Source of the DNA: Alphaproteobacteria bacterium | GTDB lineage: Bacteria > Pseudomonadota > Alphaproteobacteria > Rs-D84 > CACZYB01 | Assembly (NCBI GenBank): GCA_016297965.1 | Contig: JAEDDP010000007.1 | Span: 1-48,703 of the forward strand | Length of the DNA stretch: 48,703 nucleotides | Reading direction: 5' to 3' | Part shown: positions 34,533 through 43,223 of the stretch, in pieces | Numbering within the stretch: position 1 is the first letter of the stretch | Layout: each line of letters opens with the position of its first letter | Made by a program: the position numbers and the translations under genes | The notes under the pieces: model-generated | The model's database searches: none | What the model was told of the DNA's origin: nothing | What the model saw: the letters and a program-made list of their open reading frames with translations, nothing else

Positions 34533-35003
34533 ATGTCAAGAAGAAAAAAGGCTGATAAGCGTATAATAAATCCAGATCCAAAATATGCAAATCTTTTGGT
34601 TTCTAAATTTATGAACTATCTTATGGTAGATGGAAAAAGAACAGTTGCAAGTGGTATTATGTATGATGCTCTTGACACAGTAAAATCTAAAACTAAAAAA
34701 GATGAACTTGAACAATTTATTGAAATTGTTGACAAGGTAAAACCTGCTCTTGAAGTTCGTTCACGTCGTGTTGGTGGTGCAACATATCAGGTTCCAACAG
34801 AAGTTCGTCCTGCAAGACGTGAAGCTCTTGCTATTCGTTGGATTATTGAAGCTGCAAGAAAACGTAGTGAAAAAACTATGGCAGAAAGACTTTCTGGTGA
34901 ATTTATGGATATTCTTGCTGGAAACGGTGCTTCATTAAAGAAAAAATCTGATGTTCATAAGATGGCCGAAGCTAATAAGGCTTTCTCTCATTTCAGATGG
35001 TAA
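34533..35003 (+). CDS. rpsG: 30S ribosomal protein S7
   Basis: 156 residues, standard length. S7 nucleates assembly of the 30S head and contacts the E-site tRNA. MSRRKKADKRIINPDPKY, VGGATYQVPTEVRPARR and the C-terminal MAEANKAFSHFRW are family-typical. AAGGAGC lies 6 bases before the ATG. It lies between rpsL and fusA. Confidence 0.98.
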   Translation: MSRRKKADKRIINPDPKYANLLVSKFMNYLMVDGKRTVASGIMYDALDTVKSKTKKDELEQFIEIVDKVKPALEVRSRRVGGATYQVPTEVRPARREALAIRWIIEAARKRSEKTMAERLSGEFMDILAGNGASLKKKSDVHKMAEANKAFSHFRW

Positions 35004-35032
35004 TTAAAAAGGAAAAATAAGGAAGAACTATT

Positions 35033-37114
35033 ATGGCAAGAACAACTCCGATAGAAAAATATAGAAATATTGGTATTATGGCTCACATTGATGCTGGTAA
35101 AACTACAACATCAGAGCGTATTTTGTATTATACAGGTATTACACACAAAATTGGTGAAGTGCATGATGGTGCTGCAACAATGGATTGGATGGAACAAGAA
35201 CAAGAACGTGGTATTACTATTACATCTGCTGCTACAACTTGTTATTGGAAAAATCACAGAATCAATCTTATTGACACACCGGGGCACGTTGATTTTACAG
35301 TAGAAGTTGAACGTTCCCTTCGTGTACTTGATGGCGCTGTTGCTGTTTTTGAAGGTGTTGCTGGTGTTCAACCACAATCTGAAACAGTTTGGAGACAGGC
35401 TGATAAATATAAGGTTCCACGTATCTGTTTTATTAACAAAATGGATCGTATTGGTGCTAATTATGAATACTGTGTTGGTACAATTCATGACAGGCTTGGT
35501 GCAAACGCTGTTTCTCTATGTTTGCCTATCGGTGCCGAAGCTGATTTCAAAGGTATCGTTGATTTGGTTACAATGAAGGCTTTGGTATGGCATTCCGAAG
35601 ATATGGGTGCTTCTTATGAAACACTTGAAATTCCTGCTGAATTAAAGGATAAGGCTCAAGAAGCTCGTACAGCTCTTCTTGATTCTGTTTTGGAATTTGA
35701 TGATGATGCTATGGCTGCTTACCTTGATGGTCAAGAACCTGATGTTGATACATTGAAAAAATGTATCAGAAAGGGTACTTTGGCAATGAAGATATTCCCT
35801 GTATTTTGTGGTTCTTCATTTAAAAACAAGGGTGTTCAATACTTACTTGACAGTGTCGTTGATTACTTGCCATCTCCTATTGATGTTCCAGCTATAAAGG
35901 GAATCAATCCAAAAACAGATAAGGAAGATGAAAGACATCCAAGTGATGATGCTCCATTCTCTGCTTTGGCATTTAAGATTATGAATGATCCATTCGTTGG
36001 TTCTTTGACATTTACACGTGTTTATTCTGGTAAACTAGAAGCTGGTTCATACCTTTATAACTCTGTAAAGGATAAAAAGGAACGTATTGGTCGTATGCTT
36101 TTGATGCATTCAAACAACCGTATGGAAATCAAAGAAGCCTATGCTGGTGATATTATCGCTCTTGTTGGTTTAAAGGATACTGTAACTGGTGATACACTTT
36201 GTGATGAATCTCATCCAATCGTTTTGGAAAAGATGGACTTTCCAGATCCAGTTATTGAAGTTGCTGTTGAACCAAAGACAAAGGCTGATGTTGAAAAAAT
36301 GGGCTTGGCTTTGCAAAAATTGGCTATTGAAGATCCTTCATTTAAGGTTTCAACAGATCAAGAAACTGGTCAAACAATTATTAAGGGTATGGGTGAACTC
36401 CATCTTGATATTATTGTTGACAGAATGAAAAGAGAATTTAAGGTTGAAGCAAATATTGGTGCTCCACAGGTTGCTTACCGTGAAACAATTTCAAAACCAT
36501 ATACAGTAGAATATACACATAAGAAACAAACCGGTGGTTCTGGTCAGTTCGCTAAGATTAAAGTATTGCTTGAACCATTAAAACCAGGTGAAGGCTTTAA
36601 ATTTGAAAGTCAAATCGTTGGTGGTAATGTTCCAAAAGAATATATTCCAGGTGTTGAAAAAGGTTTCAATATGGCTAAGGAAACAGGTGTTCTTGCTGGA
36701 TACCCATGTACAGATTTCAAGGCTACATTGATTGATGGTGCTTACCATGATGTTGATTCGTCTGTACTTGCCTTTGAAATTGCTGCTCGTGCTGCATTCC
36801 GTGAAGGTATTCCACAGGCTGGTCCAAAGATTATGGAACCTATTATGAAGGTTGAAATCGTAACACCAGAAGATTATATGGGTGATATCATTGGTGATAT
36901 TAACTCGCGTCGTGGACAAGTTGGTAATATGGATTCGCAAGGTAATGCAAGACTTATTACTGCTATGGTTCCATTGGCAAATATGTTTGGTTATGTTAAT
37001 ACATTAAGATCTATGTCACAAGGTCGTGCTCAATATACTATGGTATTTGATCACTACGCTGATGTTCCATCTAATGTTGCAGAAGAAATTCGTGCAAAAG
37101 CAGGAACCAAATAG
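35033..37114 (+). CDS. fusA: Elongation factor G
   Basis: A 693-residue translocase GTPase. G1 is AHIDAGKTT (Lys23), switch II region is DTPGHVDF, and NKMD is G4. Domain IV keeps KQTGGSGQFAKI and the tip region GGNVPKEYIPGVEKG. It uses GTP to move tRNAs and mRNA on the ribosome and acts with RRF in recycling. AAGGAAG precedes the ATG. In most alphaproteobacteria tuf follows; here 149 non-coding bases and a long hairpin follow before rpsJ. Confidence 0.98.
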   Translation: MARTTPIEKYRNIGIMAHIDAGKTTTSERILYYTGITHKIGEVHDGAATMDWMEQEQERGITITSAATTCYWKNHRINLIDTPGHVDFTVEVERSLRVLDGAVAVFEGVAGVQPQSETVWRQADKYKVPRICFINKMDRIGANYEYCVGTIHDRLGANAVSLCLPIGAEADFKGIVDLVTMKALVWHSEDMGASYETLEIPAELKDKAQEARTALLDSVLEFDDDAMAAYLDGQEPDVDTLKKCIRKGTLAMKIFPVFCGSSFKNKGVQYLLDSVVDYLPSPIDVPAIKGINPKTDKEDERHPSDDAPFSALAFKIMNDPFVGSLTFTRVYSGKLEAGSYLYNSVKDKKERIGRMLLMHSNNRMEIKEAYAGDIIALVGLKDTVTGDTLCDESHPIVLEKMDFPDPVIEVAVEPKTKADVEKMGLALQKLAIEDPSFKVSTDQETGQTIIKGMGELHLDIIVDRMKREFKVEANIGAPQVAYRETISKPYTVEYTHKKQTGGSGQFAKIKVLLEPLKPGEGFKFESQIVGGNVPKEYIPGVEKGFNMAKETGVLAGYPCTDFKATLIDGAYHDVDSSVLAFEIAARAAFREGIPQAGPKIMEPIMKVEIVTPEDYMGDIIGDINSRRGQVGNMDSQGNARLITAMVPLANMFGYVNTLRSMSQGRAQYTMVFDHYADVPSNVAEEIRAKAGTK

Positions 37115-37160
37115 TAAAAAGACAAAGCTTTTGTGTTGGCTTTGTTCTTAAATGATACAA

Positions 37161-37204
37161 AATGAAAGAAAAATCAAAAAGTACTTGATTTTTTCTTTCA
37201 TTTC
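37161..37204 (+). terminator. Long hairpin between fusA and rpsJ, possible terminator or attenuator
   Basis: AATGAAAGAAAAATCAA (37161-37177) pairs with TTGATTTTTTCTTTCATT (37185-37202) over 17 bases with one bulged T, around an AAAGTAC loop. GATAC (37154-37158) and GTATC (37210-37214) extend it. It has little G+C and no separate T run, so termination efficiency is uncertain. It divides the str and S10 operons where tuf would be. Confidence 0.55.
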
Positions 37205-37235
37205 ATTTAGTATCTTAAAACACTTTTATGCTGTT

Positions 37236-37241
37236 TATAAA
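37236..37241 (+). promoter_or_regulatory. Possible -10 box of an S10-operon promoter
   Basis: TATAAA lies 23 bases before the rpsJ start, but no good -35 box is present at 16-18 bases. If the upstream hairpin terminates str transcripts, a promoter here would be needed. Confidence 0.25.
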
Positions 37242-37263
37242 TTTAATAAGGAATTAAAAAAGA

Positions 37264-37572
37264 ATGATAAATTCTAATATAAGAATTAGGTTGAAAGCCT
37301 TTGATAATCAGGTTCTTGATGAATCTGTTCATGAAATAGTAAGTACAGCAAAAAGAACTGGTGCCGAAGTTATTGGTCCGATTCCTTTGCCTACGAAAAT
37401 TGAAAAATTTACTGTAAACCGCTCAACACATGTTAATAAAAAATCACGTGAGCAGTTTGAAATAAGAACTCATAAAAGAGTTTTAGATATTATAAATCCA
37501 ACTCCACAAACAGTTGATGCTTTGATGAATCTTAATTTGTCTGTTGGTGTTGATGTGAAAGTTGAATTGTAA
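37264..37572 (+). CDS. rpsJ: 30S ribosomal protein S10 (NusE)
   Basis: 102 residues, standard. S10 is a 30S head protein and, as NusE, the partner of NusB (encoded at 31022) in antitermination. IRIRLKAFDNQVLDESV, IGPIPLPTKIEKFTVNRS and EQFEIRTHKRVLDI are conserved. AAGGAAT precedes the ATG at 11 bases. It opens the S10 operon. Confidence 0.97.
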   Translation: MINSNIRIRLKAFDNQVLDESVHEIVSTAKRTGAEVIGPIPLPTKIEKFTVNRSTHVNKKSREQFEIRTHKRVLDIINPTPQTVDALMNLNLSVGVDVKVEL

Positions 37573-37583
37573 GGGTGAATATT

Positions 37584-38318
37584 ATGAGAACTGGTTTAAT
37601 AGCTTATAAAATGGGTATGACCCGTGTTTTTGATGAAAATAATAAACATGTTCCTGTTACTGTTCTAAAAATTGATAATTGTAAGGTTATTGATGTAAAG
37701 ACTTTGGGTAGGGATGGATATACTTCTGTTCAACTTGGTGCAGGTTTATCAAAAGAAAAGAGAATTTCAAAACCTTTAAAAGGTCATCTTGCAAAATCTG
37801 GTGTTTTACCAAAGGAAATTCGTGAATTTCGTGTTTCTGAGGATTGTTTATTGAATGTTGGTGATGAACTTCTTCCATCACATTTTGTAAAAGGACAATT
37901 TGTTGATGTTTCAGGAAGAACTATTGGTAAGGGTTTTGCTGGTGGTATGAAAAGATGGAACTTCCGTGGTCTTGAAGATACTCATGGTGTTTCTGTATCT
38001 CACCGTTCTGTTGGTTCAACAGGTCAATGTCAAGATCCGGGTCGTGTTTTCAAAGGAAAGAAAATGCCTGGACATCTTGGTGATGTAAATGTAACAATTC
38101 AAAATCTAGTTGTTGTTGACACAGATGATGAAAACGGATATATTTTAGTTCGTGGTGCTGTTCCTGGTGCAACAGGTTCTGTGGTTTGTGTTTATGATGC
38201 TGTAAAGCGTGCTCTTCCTGCTGAGGCTCCTGTTCCTGCAAGTATTAAAAAAGGACAAGAAGCTCCAGTAGCAGAAAAAGTTGAAACAACTGCTGAAACA
38301 GTAGAGTCAAAGGAGTAA
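37584..38318 (+). CDS. rplC: 50S ribosomal protein L3
   Basis: 244 residues from ATG 37584, with AAGGGTG upstream; a GTG three codons earlier overlaps that site. L3 reaches toward the peptidyl-transferase centre. The core (GKGFAGGMKRWNFRG, SVSHRSVGSTGQCQDPGRVFKGKKMPGH, then NLVVVDTDDENGYILVRGAVPG) is intact. About 30 extra residues rich in Ala, Pro, Glu and Val follow the core; E. coli L3 has 209. Confidence 0.97.
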   Translation: MRTGLIAYKMGMTRVFDENNKHVPVTVLKIDNCKVIDVKTLGRDGYTSVQLGAGLSKEKRISKPLKGHLAKSGVLPKEIREFRVSEDCLLNVGDELLPSHFVKGQFVDVSGRTIGKGFAGGMKRWNFRGLEDTHGVSVSHRSVGSTGQCQDPGRVFKGKKMPGHLGDVNVTIQNLVVVDTDDENGYILVRGAVPGATGSVVCVYDAVKRALPAEAPVPASIKKGQEAPVAEKVETTAETVESKE

Positions 38319-38321
38319 AAA

Positions 38322-38945
38322 ATGAAAGTTGATGTTATTACATTAGATAATAAAGTACAAGGACAAATAGAATTATCAAATGATATTTTTGGTGTTGCTC
38401 CAAGAAAGGATATATTGTTCCGTGTTGTTAATTGGCAACTTGCAAAAAGACGTGCTGGTACACACTCAACAAAGGTTATTTCAGAAGTAAGTGGTACAAC
38501 AAAGAAACCATTCGCACAAAAGGGTACAGGTCGTGCAAGACAAGGTTCTTTACGTTCTCCTCAAATGCGTGGTGGTGCTACAATTTTTGGACCAGTTGTT
38601 CGTGAACATGGATTCTCTTTGCTTAAAAAGGTTCGTGCTTTGGGTTTAAAAATGGCTTTGTCATCAAAACTTGAGGAAAAGAAACTTGTTGTTATTGATA
38701 CAGAAAAATGTTCAACTCCAAAAACTAAGGAATTAAGTTCTAAGCTTGAAGCTTTGAAATTTGTAAAGCCTTTGTTTATTGGTGGTGAAACTCTTGATAA
38801 TAACTTTGTTTTGGCTTTGAAAAATATTATAAATTCTGATGCTTTGCCTTCACAAGGTGCAAATGTTTATGATATTTTAAAGCATAATACACTTGTTTTA
38901 ACTAAAGATGCTGTTGAAAACTTAACAAAAAGATTGTCAAAGTAA
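38322..38945 (+). CDS. rplD: 50S ribosomal protein L4
   Basis: 207 residues. L4 lines the exit tunnel; in E. coli it also represses the S10 operon. The tunnel-loop region (KPFAQKGTGRARQGSLRSPQMRGG split around residues 65-90) is conserved, including the basic residues where macrolide-resistance changes occur. It begins 3 bases after the rplC stop, with AAAGGAG over the junction. Confidence 0.97.
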   Translation: MKVDVITLDNKVQGQIELSNDIFGVAPRKDILFRVVNWQLAKRRAGTHSTKVISEVSGTTKKPFAQKGTGRARQGSLRSPQMRGGATIFGPVVREHGFSLLKKVRALGLKMALSSKLEEKKLVVIDTEKCSTPKTKELSSKLEALKFVKPLFIGGETLDNNFVLALKNIINSDALPSQGANVYDILKHNTLVLTKDAVENLTKRLSK

Positions 38946-38956
38946 AGGATTTTAAA

Positions 38957-39277
38957 ATGGTAGCTCAAAAAAAAGATGTAAAACTAAATGAAAAGATGTA
39001 TGATATACTTTTAAAGCCTATCATTACAGAAAAAACAACTTTAGTTGCTGAACAAGGTAAGATAGTTTTTGCTGTAAAATTAGATGCAACAAAAACAGAT
39101 GTTAAGAATGCAGTTGAAAAAGTTTACAATGTAAAGGTAAAATCAGTAAATACTGTAATGAAACCTGGTAAATCAAAAAGATTTAAGGGCGTTCCTGGTT
39201 CTACAACAGATGTAAAGAAGGCTTATATAACATTAGAAGAAGGTCATAATATTGACATTATGGCTGGTTTGAAATAA
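38957..39277 (+). CDS. rplW: 50S ribosomal protein L23
   Basis: 106 residues. L23 sits at the tunnel exit and docks trigger factor and SRP. LLKPIITEKTT is the family opening, and VKNAVEKVYNVKVKSVNTV and GSTTDVKKAYITLEEGH follow. The first 14 residues are a short extra N-terminus. AAGGAT precedes the ATG. Confidence 0.96.
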   Translation: MVAQKKDVKLNEKMYDILLKPIITEKTTLVAEQGKIVFAVKLDATKTDVKNAVEKVYNVKVKSVNTVMKPGKSKRFKGVPGSTTDVKKAYITLEEGHNIDIMAGLK

Positions 39278-39290
39278 AGGATAGACGAAA

Positions 39291-40124
39291 ATGGCTTTAA
39301 AATTATTTAATCCAACTACACCTTCCCAAAGATCTTTGACTTTGGTTGATAAGAGTGAATTATACAAAGGAAAACCTGTTAAAAGTTTAACAGAAGGTAA
39401 AAGAAAATCTGGTGGAAGAAATAACTTTGGTCACCAAACAAACAGAAATATGGGTGGTGGACATAAACAAAGATATAGATTTATTGATTTCAAGCGTGCT
39501 AAACATGATGTGTTTGCAACAGTTGAAAGACTTGAATATGATCCAAACAGAACTGCATTTATTGCTCTTATAAAATATGATGATGGCGAACTTGCATACA
39601 TTTTGGCTCCACAAAGATTGACTGTTGGTTCACGTGTTGTTGCTGGTGAAAATGTTGATATTCAGGTTGGTAATGCTCTTCCTTTAAAGAATATTCCAAT
39701 GGGTACAATTATTCATAACATTGAAACAAAACCTGGTTATGGTGGACAATTCGCTCGTTCTGCTGGTTGTTATGGTCAACTTGCTGGTAAAGATGGTGGA
39801 TTTGCACAGATTAAATTAAATTCTGGTGAATTAAGACTTGTAAGCTCAGAATGTTATGCAAGTATCGGTGCTGTTTCTAATCCTGATCAAAGAAATGTAA
39901 ATCTTGGTAAGGCAGGAAGAAATAGCTGGCTTGGAAGACGACCACACGTTCGTGGTACTGCTATGAACCCAGTTGATCACCCACATGGTGGTGGTGAAGG
40001 TAGAAACTTTGGTAAACATCCAGTATCTCCTACCGGCTTACCAACTAAGGGTTATAAAACAAGAACAAATAAGTTTACTAACAAGTTTATCTTGAAAAGT
40101 AGACATTTAACTAAAAAGAAATAA
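39291..40124 (+). CDS. rplB: 50S ribosomal protein L2
   Basis: 277 residues, standard. L2 is needed for subunit association and peptidyl-transferase assembly. KSGGRNNFGHQTNRNMGGG, SAGCYGQLAGKDGGFAQIKL and the C-terminal GTAMNPVDHPHGGGEGRN with the conserved histidine are present. AAGGAT stands before the ATG. Confidence 0.98.
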   Translation: MALKLFNPTTPSQRSLTLVDKSELYKGKPVKSLTEGKRKSGGRNNFGHQTNRNMGGGHKQRYRFIDFKRAKHDVFATVERLEYDPNRTAFIALIKYDDGELAYILAPQRLTVGSRVVAGENVDIQVGNALPLKNIPMGTIIHNIETKPGYGGQFARSAGCYGQLAGKDGGFAQIKLNSGELRLVSSECYASIGAVSNPDQRNVNLGKAGRNSWLGRRPHVRGTAMNPVDHPHGGGEGRNFGKHPVSPTGLPTKGYKTRTNKFTNKFILKSRHLTKKK

Positions 40125-40140
40125 TAAGGAGTAAGTTAAA

Positions 40141-40425
40141 GTGACAAGATCTATTTGGAAAGGTCCATACATACATCCATCTCTCCTTAAAAAAGTAGAG
40201 TTGGCAAACGAAAACAATGACAGAAAGCCAATTAAAACTTGGTCAAGATCTTCAACAATATTGCCAACTATGGTAGGTTTGACTTTTGCTGTTCATAACG
40301 GAAGTAAATTCATCCCTGTTTTAGTGTCAGAAGAAATGATTGGTCATAAACTTGGAGAATTTGCATTGACAAGAACTTTTAAAGGTCATAAAAAAGAAGC
40401 TGATAAAAAAGCGGCTGCAAAATAA
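40141..40425 (+). CDS. rpsS: 30S ribosomal protein S19
   Basis: 94 residues from a GTG start (40141-40143), preceded by AAGGAG. S19 binds 16S rRNA in the 30S head with S13. SIWKGPYIHPSLLKKVE, KTWSRSSTILPTMVGLTFAV and GHKLGEFALTRTFKGH are conserved. Confidence 0.97.
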   Translation: MTRSIWKGPYIHPSLLKKVELANENNDRKPIKTWSRSSTILPTMVGLTFAVHNGSKFIPVLVSEEMIGHKLGEFALTRTFKGHKKEADKKAAAK

Positions 40426-40440
40426 TGAAGGAACTATAAA

Positions 40441-40866
40441 ATGGTTGAAAAAAGATATGGTATAAAAGAAAATGAAGCTAGAGCTTTTTTAAGAATGGTA
40501 AAGGGTTCTACTCAAAAGTTGAATTTGGTGGCACAATCAATTCGTGGTCTTTCTGCTGATAAAGCTATTGAACAACTTACATTCTCTAAAAAAAGAGTTG
40601 CTGGTGAAGTTAAAAAATTAGTTCTTTCTGCTGTAAGTAATGCTGAACATAACTACAAACTTGATGTTGATAAGTTGTATGTTAAGGAAGCTTATGTTGG
40701 TAAGGCTGTTGTAATGAAGAGATTCCATGCTCGTGCTCGTGGTCGTGGTGCTGCTATTTTGAAGCCATTTTCAAATATGACAGTTATCGTAGCAGAACGT
40801 ATTGCTCCTGCTAAAAAGGATGCAAAAAATTCTAAACCTAAAACAGAAAAGAAAGAGGCAAAATAA
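40441..40866 (+). CDS. rplV: 50S ribosomal protein L22
   Basis: 141 residues. L22 spans the 50S body and its beta-hairpin lines the exit tunnel. VAQSIRGLSADKAIEQLTFSK and the hairpin MKRFHARARGRGAAILK are intact. The last 25 residues or so are a Lys/Ala/Glu-rich tail beyond the 110-residue E. coli length. The stop abuts the rpsC start. Confidence 0.96.
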   Translation: MVEKRYGIKENEARAFLRMVKGSTQKLNLVAQSIRGLSADKAIEQLTFSKKRVAGEVKKLVLSAVSNAEHNYKLDVDKLYVKEAYVGKAVVMKRFHARARGRGAAILKPFSNMTVIVAERIAPAKKDAKNSKPKTEKKEAK

Positions 40867-41550
40867 ATGGGACAAAAGGTTAATCCAGTAGGTTTAAGAT
40901 TAAATATAAATAAGACTTGGGATTCAAGATGGTTTGCCGATAAATCTTATGCAAGTCAACTTCAAGAAGATTTGAAGATTCGTGCATATCTTGATAAAGA
41001 ATTGAAAAAAGCAAGTGTAAGTCATGTCGTTATTGAAAGAGTTGCGAAAAAGATGAATGTTATCATTTTCTCTTCTCAACCAGGTTTAATTATCGGTAAA
41101 AAAGGTGCTGATATTGACAACTTGAAAAAGAAATTAAGCAAGATGACAACTGCCGAAGTTAATGTTAATATAGTAGAAGTAAGAAAAGCAGATATTGATG
41201 CTGTTATTGCTGCAAAATCTATTGCTTCTCAAATTGAAAGACGTATTTCTTACAAGAAGGCTATGAAAAAGGCTGTTCAAAATGCTTTGCGTAGTGGTGC
41301 AAAGGGTATTCGTGTAAGCTGTGCAGGACGTCTTAACGGAGCTGAAATTGCTCGTGAAGAATGGTATCGTGAAGGTCGTGTTCCTTTGCATACTCTTCGT
41401 GCTGATATAGACTATGGTTATGCTCGTGCTGTGACAACTTATGGTGTTATCGGTGTTCGTGTATGGATATATCGTGGCGATGTTGTTGGTAAAGAGGCTC
41501 TTGCATCTGACAGAAAAGCAACTGCAACTAATGATAAAGCTGCTAACTAG
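40867..41550 (+). CDS. rpsC: 30S ribosomal protein S3
   Basis: 227 residues. S3 forms part of the mRNA entry site and its helicase. MGQKVNPVGLRLNINKTWDS is the family N-terminus; the KH domain has PGLIIGKKGADIDNLK; RVSCAGRLNGAEIARTEW-like and VPLHTLRADIDYGYA follow. It starts 0 bases after rplV, so the ribosome site lies inside that gene. Confidence 0.97.
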   Translation: MGQKVNPVGLRLNINKTWDSRWFADKSYASQLQEDLKIRAYLDKELKKASVSHVVIERVAKKMNVIIFSSQPGLIIGKKGADIDNLKKKLSKMTTAEVNVNIVEVRKADIDAVIAAKSIASQIERRISYKKAMKKAVQNALRSGAKGIRVSCAGRLNGAEIAREEWYREGRVPLHTLRADIDYGYARAVTTYGVIGVRVWIYRGDVVGKEALASDRKATATNDKAAN

Positions 41551-41580
41551 TTTAAAAAAGTAAAAAAGGAAAAATTAAAA

Positions 41581-41997
41581 ATGTTAATGCCTAAAAAAAC
41601 AAAATTTAAAAAAGCTCATAAGGGAAGAATCCATGGCGAATCAAAAGGTGCAACAGAGCTAAATTTTGGTTCATACGGATTAAAAGCCTTGACTCCTGAA
41701 CGTGTTACAGCAAGACAAATAGAAGCTGCTCGTCGTGCTATGACAAGGGCAATGAAAAGACAAGGTCGTGTTTGGATTAGAATTTTCCCAGATGTTCCTG
41801 TATCAAAGAAACCTGCCGAAGTTCGTATGGGTAAAGGTAAAGGTGCTATTGAATATTGGGTAGTTCGTGTTAAACCAGGTCGTATAATGTTTGAATTGGA
41901 TGGTATTCCAGAAGATTTGGCAAGAGAAGCTCTCTCTTTGGCTGCATTTAAACTTCCTGTTAAAACAAAATTTGTAACAAGAAAAGAAGTAGAATAA
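41581..41997 (+). CDS. rplP: 50S ribosomal protein L16
   Basis: 138 residues. L16 organises the A-site region of the 50S subunit. The start at 41581 gives MLMPKKTKFKKAHKGR, matching the family MLxPKRTKFRK opening. ARQIEAARRAMTRAMKRQGR and VWIRIFPDVPVSKKPAEVRM are conserved. AAGGAAA precedes the ATG. Confidence 0.97.
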   Translation: MLMPKKTKFKKAHKGRIHGESKGATELNFGSYGLKALTPERVTARQIEAARRAMTRAMKRQGRVWIRIFPDVPVSKKPAEVRMGKGKGAIEYWVVRVKPGRIMFELDGIPEDLAREALSLAAFKLPVKTKFVTRKEVE

Positions 41998-42007
41998 GGG
42001 TGAAATT

Positions 42008-42223
42008 ATGAAAAGCAAACAAGAAATTATGAAATTTAAAACTGCAAGTAAAGAAGAAGTTTCATCTAAAATTTTAGATATGAAAAAGGAATTGATGAAT
42101 CTTCGTTTCCAACATACAACAGGTAGCTTGAAGGATTCATCTTTATTAAGAAAAACAAAAAAATCAATTGCAACATTGAAAAGTTTTTTAACAAACAATG
42201 TTGAAAAGAAAACAACTAAATAA
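42008..42223 (+). CDS. rpmC: 50S ribosomal protein L29
   Basis: 71 residues, a helical hairpin. L29 lies at the tunnel exit next to L23. LMNLRFQHTTGSLKDSSLLR is the family core. The basic C-terminal (TNNVEKKTTK) is short. An AAGGGTG site precedes the ATG, over the rplP end. Confidence 0.95.
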   Translation: MKSKQEIMKFKTASKEEVSSKILDMKKELMNLRFQHTTGSLKDSSLLRKTKKSIATLKSFLTNNVEKKTTK

Positions 42224-42234
42224 GAGGGTAAGAA

Positions 42235-42477
42235 ATGCCAAAAAGAATATTAGAAGGAACTGTTGTAAGTGCTAAAATGGATAAAACCATTGTAGTAGAA
42301 GTTGAAAGAACTTATATGCACCCTTTATACAAAAAGTTCTTGAAAACAACAAAAAAGTATCATGCACACGATGAAAATAACAGTGCAAAAGTTGGTGATA
42401 TTGTAAAGATTCGTGAAACAAAACCTATATCAAAGACTGTTACATGGGAAGTTTTCACAGAAGGTAAGAAAAATTAA
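42235..42477 (+). CDS. rpsQ: 30S ribosomal protein S17
   Basis: 80 residues. An OB-fold protein binding 16S helices 7 and 11 early in assembly. MPKRILEGTVVSAKMDKTIV, HPLYKKFLKTTKKYHAHDE and VGDIVKIRETKPISKTVTW are conserved. GAGGGT precedes the ATG. Confidence 0.96.
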   Translation: MPKRILEGTVVSAKMDKTIVVEVERTYMHPLYKKFLKTTKKYHAHDENNSAKVGDIVKIRETKPISKTVTWEVFTEGKKN

Positions 42478-42501
42478 TAAAGGTTATAAGGATTAAATAA
42501 A

Positions 42502-42870
42502 ATGATACAAATGCAATCTATTCTTGATGCAGCAGATAACAGTGGAGCAAAAAAAATCCAATGTATTAAAGTTCTTGGTGGCTCTCATATTCGTACTGCA
42601 AGTGTTGGCGATGTTATAGTTGTTTCCGTAAAAGAAGCAATGCCAAAGGGTAAAGTTCAAAAGGGTAAAGTTTACAAGGCTGTTATCGTTAGAACTAAAA
42701 AAGATATAAAAAGACCAGATGGTAGTGTTATTCGTTTTGATTCTAATGCTGCTGTTCTTATCGGTGCAAACAAGGATCCTATTGGAACACGTATCTTTGG
42801 CCCAGTAGCTCGTGAGCTTCGTGGAAAAGATTTTATGAAAATTTTATCACTTGCACCAGAAGTGCTATAA
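42502..42870 (+). CDS. rplN: 50S ribosomal protein L14
   Basis: 122 residues, exact family length. L14 contributes intersubunit bridges and is where RsfS binds. MIQMQSILDAADNSGAKKIQ and GTRIFGPVARELRGKDFMKI are conserved. AAGGATT precedes the ATG. It opens the spc half of the superoperon without a visible promoter. Confidence 0.98.
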   Translation: MIQMQSILDAADNSGAKKIQCIKVLGGSHIRTASVGDVIVVSVKEAMPKGKVQKGKVYKAVIVRTKKDIKRPDGSVIRFDSNAAVLIGANKDPIGTRIFGPVARELRGKDFMKILSLAPEVL

Positions 42871-42888
42871 TAGATAAGGAGTAATATT

Positions 42889-43206
42889 ATGCCTAAAATG
42901 AAAATAAAGAAAAATGATGAAGTTATAGTTCTTACCGGTAAGGATAAGGGTAAAAAAGGTAAAGTTATTACAGCTATGCCTGCTGAACACAAAGTTATAG
43001 TAGCTGGTGTAAACCAAGTTCAAAGACACAGAAAAGCTGATGCTATGGGAAACAAAGCTGGTGTTGTAACAAAGAATTTGCCTATTGATGTATCAAATGT
43101 TGCTATTGTAGATCCAAAATCAGGAAAGGCAACACGTGTTGGTTTTAAAGTTACATCAGAAGGTAATAAAGTAAGATTCGCTAAGAAAAGCGGTGAAACA
43201 TTATAA
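42889..43206 (+). CDS. rplX: 50S ribosomal protein L24
   Basis: 105 residues. L24 is an assembly initiator of the 50S with an N-terminal KOW motif (KKNDEVIVLTGKDKGKKGKV). The remainder (VIVAGVNQVQRHRKAD, DVSNVAIVDPKSGKATRVGF) is typical. AAGGAG lies 8 bases before the ATG. Confidence 0.97.
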   Translation: MPKMKIKKNDEVIVLTGKDKGKKGKVITAMPAEHKVIVAGVNQVQRHRKADAMGNKAGVVTKNLPIDVSNVAIVDPKSGKATRVGFKVTSEGNKVRFAKKSGETL

Positions 43207-43223
43207 AATAAAAAGGTTAAAAA

